The notes under the pieces are model-generated. The model made no database searches and was not told the DNA's origin. It saw only the letters and a program-made list of their open reading frames with translations. A stretch of DNA of 64,000 nucleotides from Rhizobium sp. BK418 (GTDB lineage: Bacteria > Pseudomonadota > Alphaproteobacteria > Rhizobiales > Rhizobiaceae). Shown here piece after piece: positions 50,228 through 58,292 of the stretch. The stretch's first letter is position 1, and each line of letters starts with the position of its first letter. The position numbers and the translations under genes are program-made. The stretch spans positions 930,001-994,000 of the forward strand of contig NZ_SLZK01000001.1 in assembly GCF_004341105.1 (NCBI RefSeq), given 5' to 3'.

Positions 50228-51550
50228 CTATGTGCCGATTTCCAGATCGAAGGCGTGACCCTGCCTGTAGGCGGAGCAACGAAGCGAACCCCTGTGTATT
50301 GCGGCGATGCGCTCCACGATCTTGAGGCCGATCCCCATTCCATCGGCATGGGCAGGGAGATCGGCGCCCTGCCGGATGCCCTCCGGACACCTATCCTCGA
50401 TACGGATCAGATTGTGGCTCACGCGCACGACGATGGCGGTATGTGCCGGCGTGTGGCGAACGGCATTGTCGATCAGGTTGCGCACGGCATCCTTCAGCAG
50501 GGCCGGCACACCCTGGACGATAGCCGAATCGACCTGCGCGGAGAGTTCCAGCGAATGGTCGTTCTCATAGACCCAGGGAGCCAGCTGCTTGACGACATCG
50601 GATGAAAGTTCGACGAGGTCGATTTCCTCGAACATGCCGTGATCGAACGTATCGAGCCTCGCAAGCGCGGTGATCTGGCTGACGAAGCGCACGAGATCGT
50701 CGAGATCGGCCTCCGCCTTGCGTGCCCGCGGATGGTCGATATGGCCGAGCTCCAGCTTGATCGCCGCAAGCGGCGTTCGCACCTCATGCGCAATGCCCGA
50801 CGTTAGGATCTTCTGGGATTTCATCAGCTCGCCGACACGCTCGAAGGCCCGGTTGACCGCCTCGGCGAGATGGGCGACTTCCCGCGGCATGTCCTGGAAT
50901 TGCAGATGCGAGCGCGAATCCATCGGATCCATCCGTTCCGCCGCCTCGGCCGCGATCCGCACGGGCTTCAGCGCCTGGCGTACGGAGAGCAGCGTGGCAC
51001 CGAGCACCAGCACCAGAAGGATGCTCATCGGCACGATCATATGGGCGATCACTTCGTTCCAGAGGACATCCGATATGACATCCTGGAGATCGCCCATCGT
51101 CGCGACATCGACGAAGAAATGCTGACCGCCGACCGTGAAGGCCCGCCCTCCGACCAGTGTCAGCGGCTTGCCCGGTGAAAGCGACCGCAGCCAGAAATCC
51201 GGCGGGTTCACATCGGGCGGCAGGAAACGGCTTTCGCAGGCCGCATCGCATGACTGGAACACCAGCTCGCCATCGGCCCCGCGGATACGCGCCACGTAGC
51301 CGGTCTGCGCCTGCCCATAGCGCCCCTGCACACTATCGGGAAGCCGGTAGCGCACAGTGTCGTTCTCCTCCGCCGTGATGCCGGCGGCGAGCCGCTCGGT
51401 CTCCTGCTCCACGAAGAGGCGCGAAAGCTCGCCGACATTCCAGTAATAGTCGGAGAAGATCACGGCGAGCTGCACGACCATCGCCAGCACCGCAAAGAAA
51501 GCGATGCGCCGCGTCAGGATTGCGCCCAATGTCGGTGATTTCAGGCTCAA
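50228..51550 (-). CDS. Sensor histidine kinase of a redox-linked two-component pair
   Basis: A 440-residue kinase: TM1 about 16-33, periplasmic domain about 34-170 with Cys101 and Cys105 (SCDAACE), TM2 about 172-194, HAMP-like linker, phospho-acceptor His255 in SGIAHEVRTPLAAIKLELG, N-box LIDNAVRHTP, and G2 GMGIGLKIVERIAAIHRG. The G1 box, normally DxGxG, reads IEDRCPEGIRQ (about 383-393), with the two Gly shifted or lost. It may therefore bind ATP weakly or act mainly as a phosphatase. Its start overlaps the response-regulator stop by 4 bp. Confidence 0.9.
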   Translation of the reverse strand: MSLKSPTLGAILTRRIAFFAVLAMVVQLAVIFSDYYWNVGELSRLFVEQETERLAAGITAEENDTVRYRLPDSVQGRYGQAQTGYVARIRGADGELVFQSCDAACESRFLPPDVNPPDFWLRSLSPGKPLTLVGGRAFTVGGQHFFVDVATMGDLQDVISDVLWNEVIAHMIVPMSILLVLVLGATLLSVRQALKPVRIAAEAAERMDPMDSRSHLQFQDMPREVAHLAEAVNRAFERVGELMKSQKILTSGIAHEVRTPLAAIKLELGHIDHPRARKAEADLDDLVRFVSQITALARLDTFDHGMFEEIDLVELSSDVVKQLAPWVYENDHSLELSAQVDSAIVQGVPALLKDAVRNLIDNAVRHTPAHTAIVVRVSHNLIRIEDRCPEGIRQGADLPAHADGMGIGLKIVERIAAIHRGSLRCSAYRQGHAFDLEIGT

Positions 51551-52224
51551 CCACGCGCCTCCCGCATCATATAGCCGACGCCCCTTACGGTCTCGATCAG
51601 CGCCTTGGTCGGGTGTCCGTCAAGCTTCCTGCGCAGTCTCGAAACCGCAAGCTCCACCGCATTGCTGCTGCGCTCGTCGCCGAATTCCGAAAAGGCATGC
51701 TCGATCTTCGGCTTGGGCACCACCTGACCGCCATTGCGCATCAGAAGTTCAAGCAGACCCTTTTCGGAAGGTGCGAGCGCGATCTCGGCGTCGCCGCAGG
51801 TCACCCGCCGCGACGCGACATCATATTGCAGCGCTGCGAATTCCAGGACCGGCATGGCGGTGACCGGCGCGCGCCGGGTCAGCGCCCGGATGCGGGCGAT
51901 CAGCTCGCCATTGTGAAAGGGTTTGACGAGATAGTCGTCGGCGCCGGCATCGAGCCCGGCGATGCGTTCGTCAACCGCGCCGCGCGCCGTCAGCACCAGA
52001 ACGGGCATCTGGACCTTGGCGGCCCTGAGCGACCGCAAAAATGTGACCCCGTCCTCATCGGGCAGACCGAGGTCGAGAAGCAGCAGATCGTAGTCCGTTC
52101 CCGCAAGGGCAAGCCGCCCCTCCTGCGCCAACGCGAAAGCGTCGATCTTCCAGCCGGCATCGCGGATGGCTTCGCAAAGCAGCTCGCGAAGCCGGGAACT
52201 ATCCTCGATCAGCAGTATCCTCAT
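51547..52224 (-). CDS. OmpR/PhoB-family response regulator
   Basis: A 225-residue regulator: receiver domain with acidic pair Glu7-Asp8, phospho-acceptor Asp51 (LLLLDLGLPDEDG), Thr79 and Lys101 (YLVKPF), followed by an OmpR-type winged helix (about 130-220; APSEKGLLELLMRNGGQVV, SSNAVELAVSRLRRKL, IETVRGVGYMM). It is similar to the QseB/PmrA/TctD group. It overlaps both neighbours by 4 bp: cytochrome b561 upstream (52221-52224) and kinase downstream (51547-51550), so all three are translationally coupled. Confidence 0.94.
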   Translation of the reverse strand: MRILLIEDSSRLRELLCEAIRDAGWKIDAFALAQEGRLALAGTDYDLLLLDLGLPDEDGVTFLRSLRAAKVQMPVLVLTARGAVDERIAGLDAGADDYLVKPFHNGELIARIRALTRRAPVTAMPVLEFAALQYDVASRRVTCGDAEIALAPSEKGLLELLMRNGGQVVPKPKIEHAFSEFGDERSSNAVELAVSRLRRKLDGHPTKALIETVRGVGYMMREARG

Positions 52225-52787
52225 GCCTTCTTTCGACCCGTGACCATCGACCAGACGAGATTTTCCCTGTGTCTCCAGCTTTCGATGATGGCGGCTCCCG
52301 CATGAGCGAAGGCAAGCACCATGATACCATTTGCAATAGTGCCGTGCAGTTTCTCCAGCCACTTTTCGCCCCAGAAGGCGTCAAGCGTCGTCATCCAGCC
52401 GGTCAGGGCCGTTGCCGCCAGCAATGCCATCAGCGCAAGCATCATCACCGATGCCAAGGGGTTGTGACCCAGGTAACGTTTCTCGCTGCCGTCGATCATG
52501 TCCAGAATCTGATCCCTCACCCTGCGCGGCGTTGGCAGAAAATCGGAAAAGCGAGCGTATTTTGTACCGACGAAACCCCAGAGGATGCGAATGACAATTG
52601 CCACAGCGACGACATAACCCGTGATGCGGTGCCAGTATTTGCCCTCCTCGAGGATGAAGAGATTGAGCACGCAAGCCATGACGATAGTCCAGTGAAACAG
52701 CCTGACGACCGGATCCCACACCCTGATCGTCCTGCGGACGGTATCGGAGGGCTCGAGGCCCTCCTTCTTCGACGAGATGACCGTCAT
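52221..52787 (-). CDS. Cytochrome b561-type dihaem membrane protein
   Basis: A 188-residue protein with four membrane helices and four well-placed His for two b-type haems: His32 (RLFHWTIV), His53 (YWHRITGY), His148 (LEKLHGTIA) and His162 (LAFAHAGAAI). The VWDPVVRLFHW opening is typical of the Ni/Fe-hydrogenase b-type/cytochrome_b_N (PF01292) family. It would carry electrons across the membrane. Only 3 bp separate it from the PepSY gene upstream and it overlaps the response-regulator gene downstream. Confidence 0.92.
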   Translation of the reverse strand: MTVISSKKEGLEPSDTVRRTIRVWDPVVRLFHWTIVMACVLNLFILEEGKYWHRITGYVVAVAIVIRILWGFVGTKYARFSDFLPTPRRVRDQILDMIDGSEKRYLGHNPLASVMMLALMALLAATALTGWMTTLDAFWGEKWLEKLHGTIANGIMVLAFAHAGAAIIESWRHRENLVWSMVTGRKKA

Positions 52788-52790
52788 GGC

Positions 52791-53057
52791 TCAATCGCCC
52801 TTCTGGACGATGTCGCCGGAGACCGGGTTGAAATAGACCTCGGCGCGTTCGCCGTCCTTATCCTTGCCGTAGATCTCGTAGCAATTGCCGGTGACCTCGA
52901 AGGTCTTGACCTTGTAGCCCATGGCTTCGATCTTCGCCTTCATGGAAGCCTCCGGCATCCACTTGGATTTCGGCTCCTTCGTGCAGCTTGGACTTGCAAA
53001 CGCCAAGGCCGGCGAGAGCGACAGGATGGTAAGAGCGGCGATCAGTTTCAGCTTCAT
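52791..53057 (-). CDS. Small exported PepSY-domain protein
   Basis: An 88-residue protein: signal peptide about 1-22 (cleavage near AFA-SPS), then one PepSY unit: MKAKIEAMGYKVKTFEVTGNCYEIYGKDKDGERAEVYFNPVSGDI, seen in parts as IEAMGYKVKTFEV, YEIYGKDKDG and EVYFNPVSG. Two Cys, C25 and C59, remain in the mature protein and could form a disulfide. PepSY proteins of this small type often accompany cytochrome b561 and OmpR-type two-component systems. First gene of the five-gene operon; AAAGGG precedes the ATG at 53057. Confidence 0.9.
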   Translation of the reverse strand: MKLKLIAALTILSLSPALAFASPSCTKEPKSKWMPEASMKAKIEAMGYKVKTFEVTGNCYEIYGKDKDGERAEVYFNPVSGDIVQKGD

Positions 53058-53154
53058 GATTTGACCCTTTTGCTGCTGCCCATGTCGGGCGACGGCAGAG
53101 GGGTAGCGCGGCGAAGCTGTCTGTTTGCTGTCTATGTCGGCAGCTGGCTGTCGT

Positions 53155-53541
53155 CTAGTCGCCGCGCGGTAACGGTCGCAGGAACAGGCGCTCGTAACTT
53201 TTGAATGGCGGATCGGCCCCGAAGCGCGCATTGGCCGCGATGCTGTCCGGGTCGGTCGCAACACTGGCGCGGTAGCCGAGGTAGGTCTCCTCGTCCGGGA
53301 ATGTGAAAAGAGCGATTGCAATATTGCCCGCCCCATCCACCCCGGCGCCGGGAAAGCTCAAGCCCGCCCCATGAGGCTTCTCTCGCGGCATGAAATAGCC
53401 GTGATGCGTTCCGCCATAGCGTTCGATCAGCCGGACCCAGATCTCGGCATAGGCTTCGAATTCAGTGCGTTTCTTCGGATCGAGGCGATAGCGCACCTCG
53501 CAGGTGACGGGTATGGTCGACTTCAAGGATATTCCTCCCAT
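53155..53541 (-). CDS. NIPSNAP-family protein
   Basis: A 128-residue protein with the dimeric alpha/beta-barrel NIPSNAP pattern: VTCEVRYRLDPKKRTEFEAYAEIWVRLIERYGGTHHGYF (seen as FEAYAEIWVRLIERYGGTHHGY), then IALFTFPDEETYLGYRASV. The family is widespread, of unknown function. It could start at Met1 (53541) or at an internal codon, there being no strong ribosome-binding site. It lies 97 bp upstream of the PepSY gene on the same strand. Confidence 0.85.
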   Translation of the reverse strand: MGGISLKSTIPVTCEVRYRLDPKKRTEFEAYAEIWVRLIERYGGTHHGYFMPREKPHGAGLSFPGAGVDGAGNIAIALFTFPDEETYLGYRASVATDPDSIAANARFGADPPFKSYERLFLRPLPRGD

Positions 53542-53573
53542 GTCAGCATATAGCTCATAAGAGGACGCCGGCC

Positions 53574-53789
53574 ATGCGCACAGTGCCAGATCTGACGGAA
53601 TTGCAGCAAACGCGGCTGCGCATGGAAGCGAAATACCTGCCCGCCTCGCCGCTCCGGCAGAGCTATGAGCGGCTTTGCCGGCGTTTCGAGGACGATCTCG
53701 CCGACGAACGGGACCGCCTGCTCAGTCAATGCGCGAGCCTGATGCTGATCAAGTTTATTCAGGAGGATATTGCAGGTGTGACGGATTGA
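53574..53789 (+). CDS. Small hypothetical protein (71 aa)
   Basis: A 71-residue hydrophilic, mostly helical protein (ELQQTRLRMEAKYLPASPL, SYERLCRRFEDDLADERDRLLS) with AAGAGGAC before the ATG at 53574. No domain recognised. It is divergent from the NIPSNAP gene with only 32 bp between starts. The codon usage and ribosome-binding site favour a real gene. Confidence 0.5.
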   Translation: MRTVPDLTELQQTRLRMEAKYLPASPLRQSYERLCRRFEDDLADERDRLLSQCASLMLIKFIQEDIAGVTD

Positions 53790-54042
53790 TGCCGGTCCTG
53801 GCGGCCGCTCCTCAGGGAGGCGCAACAGGCGCAATATCGGCGTCAGCCCCAGCCCCTGCCGCCTCCCGTCATTTCCCGCTTGTCGCGAATCGCTGATCCC
53901 GCTACCTCTTGAGCAAGGCTCCACCCAAGCCTCCTCCCTCCATCCGGGAAGCATCGTCCATGCGGGGTAATCCACGACAGAACCATCTGTTCGAGCACCG
54001 CATAAGGAGGGGTTGCGTTTCCGGCTCGCAATGGAGGTTTCA

Positions 54043-54753
54043 ATGAAATTGTCTGCACCCATCTATCAATTGAAGCGCCGGGCGAAAGTGCTGGCGCGGA
54101 CCGATACGATTCCGCTCCATCAGGCGCTGGACCGTATCGCGGAGGAAGAAGGTTTTCCGGCCTGGAGCCTGCTTGCCTCGCGCTATGAAATCGAGGGATC
54201 GACAACATCCATGCTGTCACAGCTTGCGGATGGCGACCTGTTGCTGATCGCCGCCCGTCCAGGCCACGGCAAGACCCTGCTTGGCCTGCAGCTTCTGCTC
54301 GATGCCGTCGCAAAGGAGCGAAGGGCGACCTTCTTCACGCTCGAATACACCGAAAAGCAGACCATGAAGCGCATCCACGCCCTGCCCGAAGGGGAAGCGC
54401 TTGGCGATAAGGTGGAGATCGTCACCTCGGACGAGATCAGCGCCGATTACATCATGCGCCATCTCGCCGATGCCCCACGGGGAACGGTCGCTGTCATTGA
54501 CTATCTGCAGATCCTCGACCAGCAGCGCATCAAGCCGAGCCTTTCGGAACAAGTGACCGCCATCAGAAGCTTTGCCCGCGAAACCGGTATCGTGCTGGCC
54601 TTCATCTCGCAGATCGACCGGTCTTTCGAGGCCGAGAGCAAGGGCTTACCGGATCTGACCGATATCCGCCTGCCGAACCAGCTTGATCTCAGGCTCTTCA
54701 CCAAGGCCTGCTTCCTGCACGATCGCGAAGTCCAGCTTCAGCACGTCGCTTAA
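54043..54753 (+). CDS. Stand-alone DnaB-like/RecA-fold ATPase
   Basis: A 236-residue protein with a helical N-terminal region (KLSAPIYQLKRRAKVLART, HQALDRIAEEEGFPAWSLL) and a RecA-type core like the C-terminal domain of DnaB: Walker A AARPGHGKTLL (70-80), FFTLEYTEKQTMKRI, Walker B VAVIDYLQIL, sensor AFISQIDRSFE. It lacks the DnaB N-terminal primase-binding domain and seems too short for a processive hexameric helicase; no phage genes adjoin it. GGAGG before ATG 54043 sets the start. Confidence 0.82.
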   Translation: MKLSAPIYQLKRRAKVLARTDTIPLHQALDRIAEEEGFPAWSLLASRYEIEGSTTSMLSQLADGDLLLIAARPGHGKTLLGLQLLLDAVAKERRATFFTLEYTEKQTMKRIHALPEGEALGDKVEIVTSDEISADYIMRHLADAPRGTVAVIDYLQILDQQRIKPSLSEQVTAIRSFARETGIVLAFISQIDRSFEAESKGLPDLTDIRLPNQLDLRLFTKACFLHDREVQLQHVA

Positions 54754-55172
54754 AACCAAAGGGGCCGGCCTCGCTTGGGCGCCGGCTCTCGGCTGCAACG
54801 CACGCACCTTCAGCACAAAGTTGCATAAATGCCGCATATCGCAGCTCCCGCGCCGGAGCTGCGATATGACGCTCCCATTCAGCCAAACCATTTGCTATCC
54901 CTGCTGTCGAAGAGCATTGGCGCATCGAGGTAGACTTTGCCTAAGTAAGAACCGGTCTCAATCCAGTTTCACCCGTACGGCCTGACAGCGACAGCTGTCG
55001 GCGTATGAATGCGTTCATCGGGTGGTGGCAAGAGACCGGTTTGGCATTGTTCCGATCGCCAGTGCAGCCCCGCTGTGTCTGCTCTTCAACCACCCAAGGC
55101 ATCGCCACACCGCGCCCTCAAGGTATTCTCTCGCGCCATCTTGGTGGACTTCCGAACGGAAGACCAAGGCTT
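54754..55172. other. Intergenic region with strong palindromes
   Basis: A 419-bp stretch with no convincing gene. It contains the 14-bp perfect inverted repeat at 54835-54868 and a 12-bp perfect palindrome CGACAGCTGTCG at 54989-55000. Small frames over the hairpin lack ribosome-binding sites. In-frame codons upstream of the DUF1062 start at 55005 read a low-quality tail and are not used. Confidence 0.5.
54835..54868. repeat. Perfect 14-bp inverted repeat (hairpin)
   Basis: CATATCGCAGCTCC (54835-54848) - CGCGCC - GGAGCTGCGATATG (54855-54868). It is 81 bp after the DnaB-core ATPase gene. There is no T-run on either side, so it is not a regular intrinsic terminator; it may stabilise the 3' end of that mRNA or be an intergenic repeat unit. 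Confidence 0.75.
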
Positions 55173-55808
55173 ATGTGCGATACTTTACGGGTTCGATGGA
55201 CTGTTACGCCGAAAACTGCTCCCCAACCCTGGATAGCGTGCGGCGGATGCGGCGGATTGAGAGCCTTTCAATCTAGCGGCAAGACCCGGCTCAATGCCAA
55301 CGGCCGCAAGCTGGATGCCTGGCTGATCTATAAATGCCTTACCTGCGACAAGACGTGGAACCGGCCGCTCTTCGAGCGCCAGAACGTCCGCGATATCGAT
55401 CCGGCCACTCTGGAAGCGCTGCAGTCCAACGATGTCGAATGGATCCGGATGGAGAGCTTCAACCTCGATGCCTTGAAACGCAAATCGCAGCGCATCGACG
55501 AATTCCCTGAATTCGACATCGCCAGGCAGGTGATGCGAGAAGCTGTCGGCTGGACGCGGCTGGAAATCGAACTGCTGGTGCCGTTGCCTGCGAGCATACG
55601 CCTCGACCGTCTGCTGGCATGCGAGCTCAAGTTTTCGCGTACGCGGCTCCAGACGCTCCACGAGAAAGGCCTGCTACAGGTCAGTCCTGATCGCGCCGAT
55701 ATCCTGCGGCGGCGTATCAGGAGCGGTACCGAGGTGACGATCGACCTTGCGACGACAGCGGATCGGAAGCTCTCCTGGGGACCTTTGGCGACAGGCAGCC
55801 CCCGGTAA
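55173..55808 (+). CDS. DUF1062 family protein
   Basis: A 211-residue protein of the DUF1062 family: LRVRWTVTPKTAPQPWIACGGCGGLRAFQSSGK (seen as PWIACGGCGGLRAF) and LDAWLIYKCLTCDKTWNRP give two CxxC pairs, a probable zinc ribbon, then a helical C-terminal half including LDRLLACELKFSRTRLQTL. The latter looks like an S4-type RNA-binding helix pair, by inference. The start at 55173 begins the family; AAGGC is upstream. Confidence 0.82.
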   Translation: MCDTLRVRWTVTPKTAPQPWIACGGCGGLRAFQSSGKTRLNANGRKLDAWLIYKCLTCDKTWNRPLFERQNVRDIDPATLEALQSNDVEWIRMESFNLDALKRKSQRIDEFPEFDIARQVMREAVGWTRLEIELLVPLPASIRLDRLLACELKFSRTRLQTLHEKGLLQVSPDRADILRRRIRSGTEVTIDLATTADRKLSWGPLATGSPR

Positions 55809-55875
55809 AACAATCGAAGGCCCGCATGTCGGGCCTTCGTCACTCCAATGCGCATTCCGCATCGGTCGAATGCTG

Positions 55876-56466
55876 TCAGTGCGAGCTCGGCAACGTGGCG
55901 AGCGAGACTGCCGCGTCGGCCGTTGGCCGCCGCCCGGCAATCCGGCGCGGCTTCAGCCTGTCCTGCGACGTAAGCGGATTGTCCGCATCGATCAAGCGGA
56001 AGAGCGCCTGCAGCTCGGGCTCCTCGACGAGCAGAGCCGCCTCTGCCGGAGCAATCCAGATCTTCCGCCTCTGGGTGCATTCCGGAAAGCGGTCGCTTTC
56101 CTCTTTGAACCGCAGCAGGTGGACCGAAACCGCCAGCGATGTCTCCTGATCCTTCAGGTAGGTGTAGTAGCCAAGGGGCCTCTTCCTGACCTTGCCGATG
56201 ATACCCGCTTCTTCGAATGCTTCGCGCTGGGCGCAGCGATAGGGCTTTTCCTTCCTCTGCAGATAGCCCTTCGGGATCACCCATCGTCCGGTATCCCGGC
56301 TGGTGAGGAGCAAAACACTCAACTTTCCGCCCCTCTCGACCCGGCAGCAGATGGCGCCACTCTGGTCGACCTTGCGGCCACCCGCGCTCGCCGGCATTTT
56401 CGCGTTCAATTCAGGTGGATGCCTGGGTGGATGCATAGGCCGCTCGGTTTCTCCCTTTCCTTGCAT
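55876..56466 (-). CDS. Nudix hydrolase (DIPP-like), paralogue 1
   Basis: A 196-residue protein with a complete Nudix box G67-x5-E-x7-REAFEEAGI (GYLQRKEKPYRCAQREAFEE, 67-86) in the context TSRDTGRWVIPKG, typical of diphosphoinositol-polyphosphate phosphohydrolase-like or ApnA hydrolases. A Pro-rich N-terminal stretch (about 30 residues) and a C-terminal tail flank the domain. Start uncertain (56466, 56436 and 56397 are possible). It lies downstream of the Pit gene, convergent strand arrangement with DUF1062, and is similar to the Nudix gene at 58293. Confidence 0.88.
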   Translation of the reverse strand: MQGKGETERPMHPPRHPPELNAKMPASAGGRKVDQSGAICCRVERGGKLSVLLLTSRDTGRWVIPKGYLQRKEKPYRCAQREAFEEAGIIGKVRKRPLGYYTYLKDQETSLAVSVHLLRFKEESDRFPECTQRRKIWIAPAEAALLVEEPELQALFRLIDADNPLTSQDRLKPRRIAGRRPTADAAVSLATLPSSH

Positions 56467-56543
56467 AGAGAATAGAGCGCAACAGAAAATCGAAAATAGC
56501 GACCCGCAAAATTAGGGTATGAGCGCATCGAACGCCCCCGCTG

Positions 56544-57548
56544 TCAGGCAAACAGGCTTGCAATGCCATAGCAGGCGGCGGCAATGGCAGCGGCAGCCGG
56601 CATGGTGATGACCCAGGCAATCACGATATTGCCGGCTATCCCCCATCGCACGGCCGAAAGACGCCGCGCGGCGCCGACGCCGATGATCGCTCCAGTGATC
56701 GTATGGGTCGTCGACACGGGAATACCGAGCCATGTCGCGCCGAACAGCGTCAGCGCCCCGCCGGTTTCGGCACAAAAGCCCTGCATCGGATTGAGCCTCG
56801 TGATCTTCGAGCCCATCGTGTGAACGATCCGCCAGCCGCCGAAGAGCGTACCCAGCGCCATGGCCGACTGGCAGGATATGACCACCCAGAGCGGCACATG
56901 GAAGCTCGGACCGAGCTGCCCCTGGCTGAAGAGCAAAACGGCGATGATGCCCATTGTCTTCTGCGCATCGTTGCCGCCATGGCCGAGCGAATAGAGCGAG
57001 GCTGAGATGAACTGCATGAAGCGAAAGGTGCGGTCGACCGCAAAGGGTGTCTGGCGCACGAAGAGCCAGGAGACGACGAGGACGAAGAACAGCGCGAGCA
57101 GAAAACCGATTGCCGGCGACATGACGATCGCGCCGACCGTCTTCAACAACCCGCCCCAGACGATGGAGCTGAAGCCCACCTTTGCCCATCCCGCCCCGAC
57201 AAGCCCGCCGACCAGCGCATGCGACGAAGACGAGGGAATGCCGAACAGCCAGGTGACGATGTTCCAGACGATCGCTCCCATCAGCGCCGCAAAAATCACC
57301 TGCGGGGAAACGATCGAGGGATCGATGATGCCGGTGCCGAGCGTTTCGGCGACATGCAGGCCGAAAAACAGGAAGGCGATGAAATTGAAGAAAGCCGCCC
57401 AGCCGACGGCGTAATGCGGCCGCAGAACCCGGGTGGAAACGATGGTCGCAATCGAATTTGCCGCATCATGGAGCCCGTTGAGGAAATCGAAGAACAGCGC
57501 CACACCGACGAGAGCGATCAGCAGCGGAAGGGAAAGAGAGGCTTCCAT
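56544..57548 (-). CDS. Inorganic phosphate transporter (PiT family)
   Basis: A 334-residue membrane protein with about ten helices and the two inverted PiT signatures: FLNGLHDAANSIATIVSTR near 24-42 and LGHGGNDAQKTMGI near 188-201. It should take up metal-phosphate or H+-phosphate symport with low affinity. Its ATG overlaps the stop of the DUF47 gene by one base (TGATG), the common pit/DUF47 (PhoU-like) pair. Symbol pit is often used, left blank because paralogues exist in rhizobia. Confidence 0.94.
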   Translation of the reverse strand: MEASLSLPLLIALVGVALFFDFLNGLHDAANSIATIVSTRVLRPHYAVGWAAFFNFIAFLFFGLHVAETLGTGIIDPSIVSPQVIFAALMGAIVWNIVTWLFGIPSSSSHALVGGLVGAGWAKVGFSSIVWGGLLKTVGAIVMSPAIGFLLALFFVLVVSWLFVRQTPFAVDRTFRFMQFISASLYSLGHGGNDAQKTMGIIAVLLFSQGQLGPSFHVPLWVVISCQSAMALGTLFGGWRIVHTMGSKITRLNPMQGFCAETGGALTLFGATWLGIPVSTTHTITGAIIGVGAARRLSAVRWGIAGNIVIAWVITMPAAAAIAAACYGIASLFA

Positions 57549-58192
57549 CAGACGTTCTCGATGACGACGCCGCTGATTTCATTGGCGACGTCCTCGAACC
57601 GGTCGACGATCTTTTCCAGATTGGAGTAGATCTCGCTGCCGATCATATAGGCCATGGCATTGCCGCTGGCGCCATGGCGGTGATAGAGCTCCTTCAGCCC
57701 TTCGTCATGCAGCTCGTCGGCGCGGCCTTCCACTCGTGTGATCTCCTCGGCGATGGTCGAAAGCCGCGAGGCATTGGCGCCGATCTTGTCGAGCAGGCCT
57801 ATCGCCTGTTGCATCAGGGCCGCCGCCTTGACGATCTCGCCGCCGAGTTGCTGCATCAGCGGATCGAAACGCGATTGCTCGAAGAGGCGAATGATCTTCA
57901 CGGTCTTGTGCATCATGTCGATCGCATCATCCATGGACTGGATCAGATCCTTGATATCGCCGCGGTCGAAGGGCGTGATGAAGCTGCGGCGGATGGCAAG
58001 CAGCACCTCGCGGGTAATCTGGTCAGCCTCGTCTTCCAGCGCGATGATGCGATCGCAATTCTCCTCGACCGCCTCGCCTCTCAGGAGCTTCTCCATCGCT
58101 TCGGCTGCCGCTACGACGGTTTTCGCATGCCTGCAGAACATCTCGTAGAAGCGGTCCTCCCGCGGCATCATCTTGCGAAACACGCTCATCAT
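57548..58192 (-). CDS. DUF47 (PhoU-like, Pit accessory) protein
   Basis: A 214-residue all-helical DUF47 protein: REDRFYEMFCRHAKTVV, IIALEDEADQITREVLLAIRRSFITPFDRGDIKDLIQSMDDAID (seen as EDEADQITREVL, FITPFDRGDIKDLIQSMDD) and RVEGRADELHDEGLKELY, each with the acidic E/D-x3-D metal motifs of PhoU-like folds. It regulates or assists the adjoining PiT transporter. Two ATGs in a row (58192, 58189); the first is chosen, after AAGGATCG. Divergent from the second Nudix gene. Confidence 0.93.
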   Translation of the reverse strand: MMSVFRKMMPREDRFYEMFCRHAKTVVAAAEAMEKLLRGEAVEENCDRIIALEDEADQITREVLLAIRRSFITPFDRGDIKDLIQSMDDAIDMMHKTVKIIRLFEQSRFDPLMQQLGGEIVKAAALMQQAIGLLDKIGANASRLSTIAEEITRVEGRADELHDEGLKELYHRHGASGNAMAYMIGSEIYSNLEKIVDRFEDVANEISGVVIENV

Positions 58193-58292
58193 CTCAGGCG
58201 ATCCTTCCCTGTGTGCACGACGGTCATGAGGGAATGTCATAAATGTGTCATAAACCGTCGCAGGCAATTGATCGAAAAAGTAAAAATTGGCA

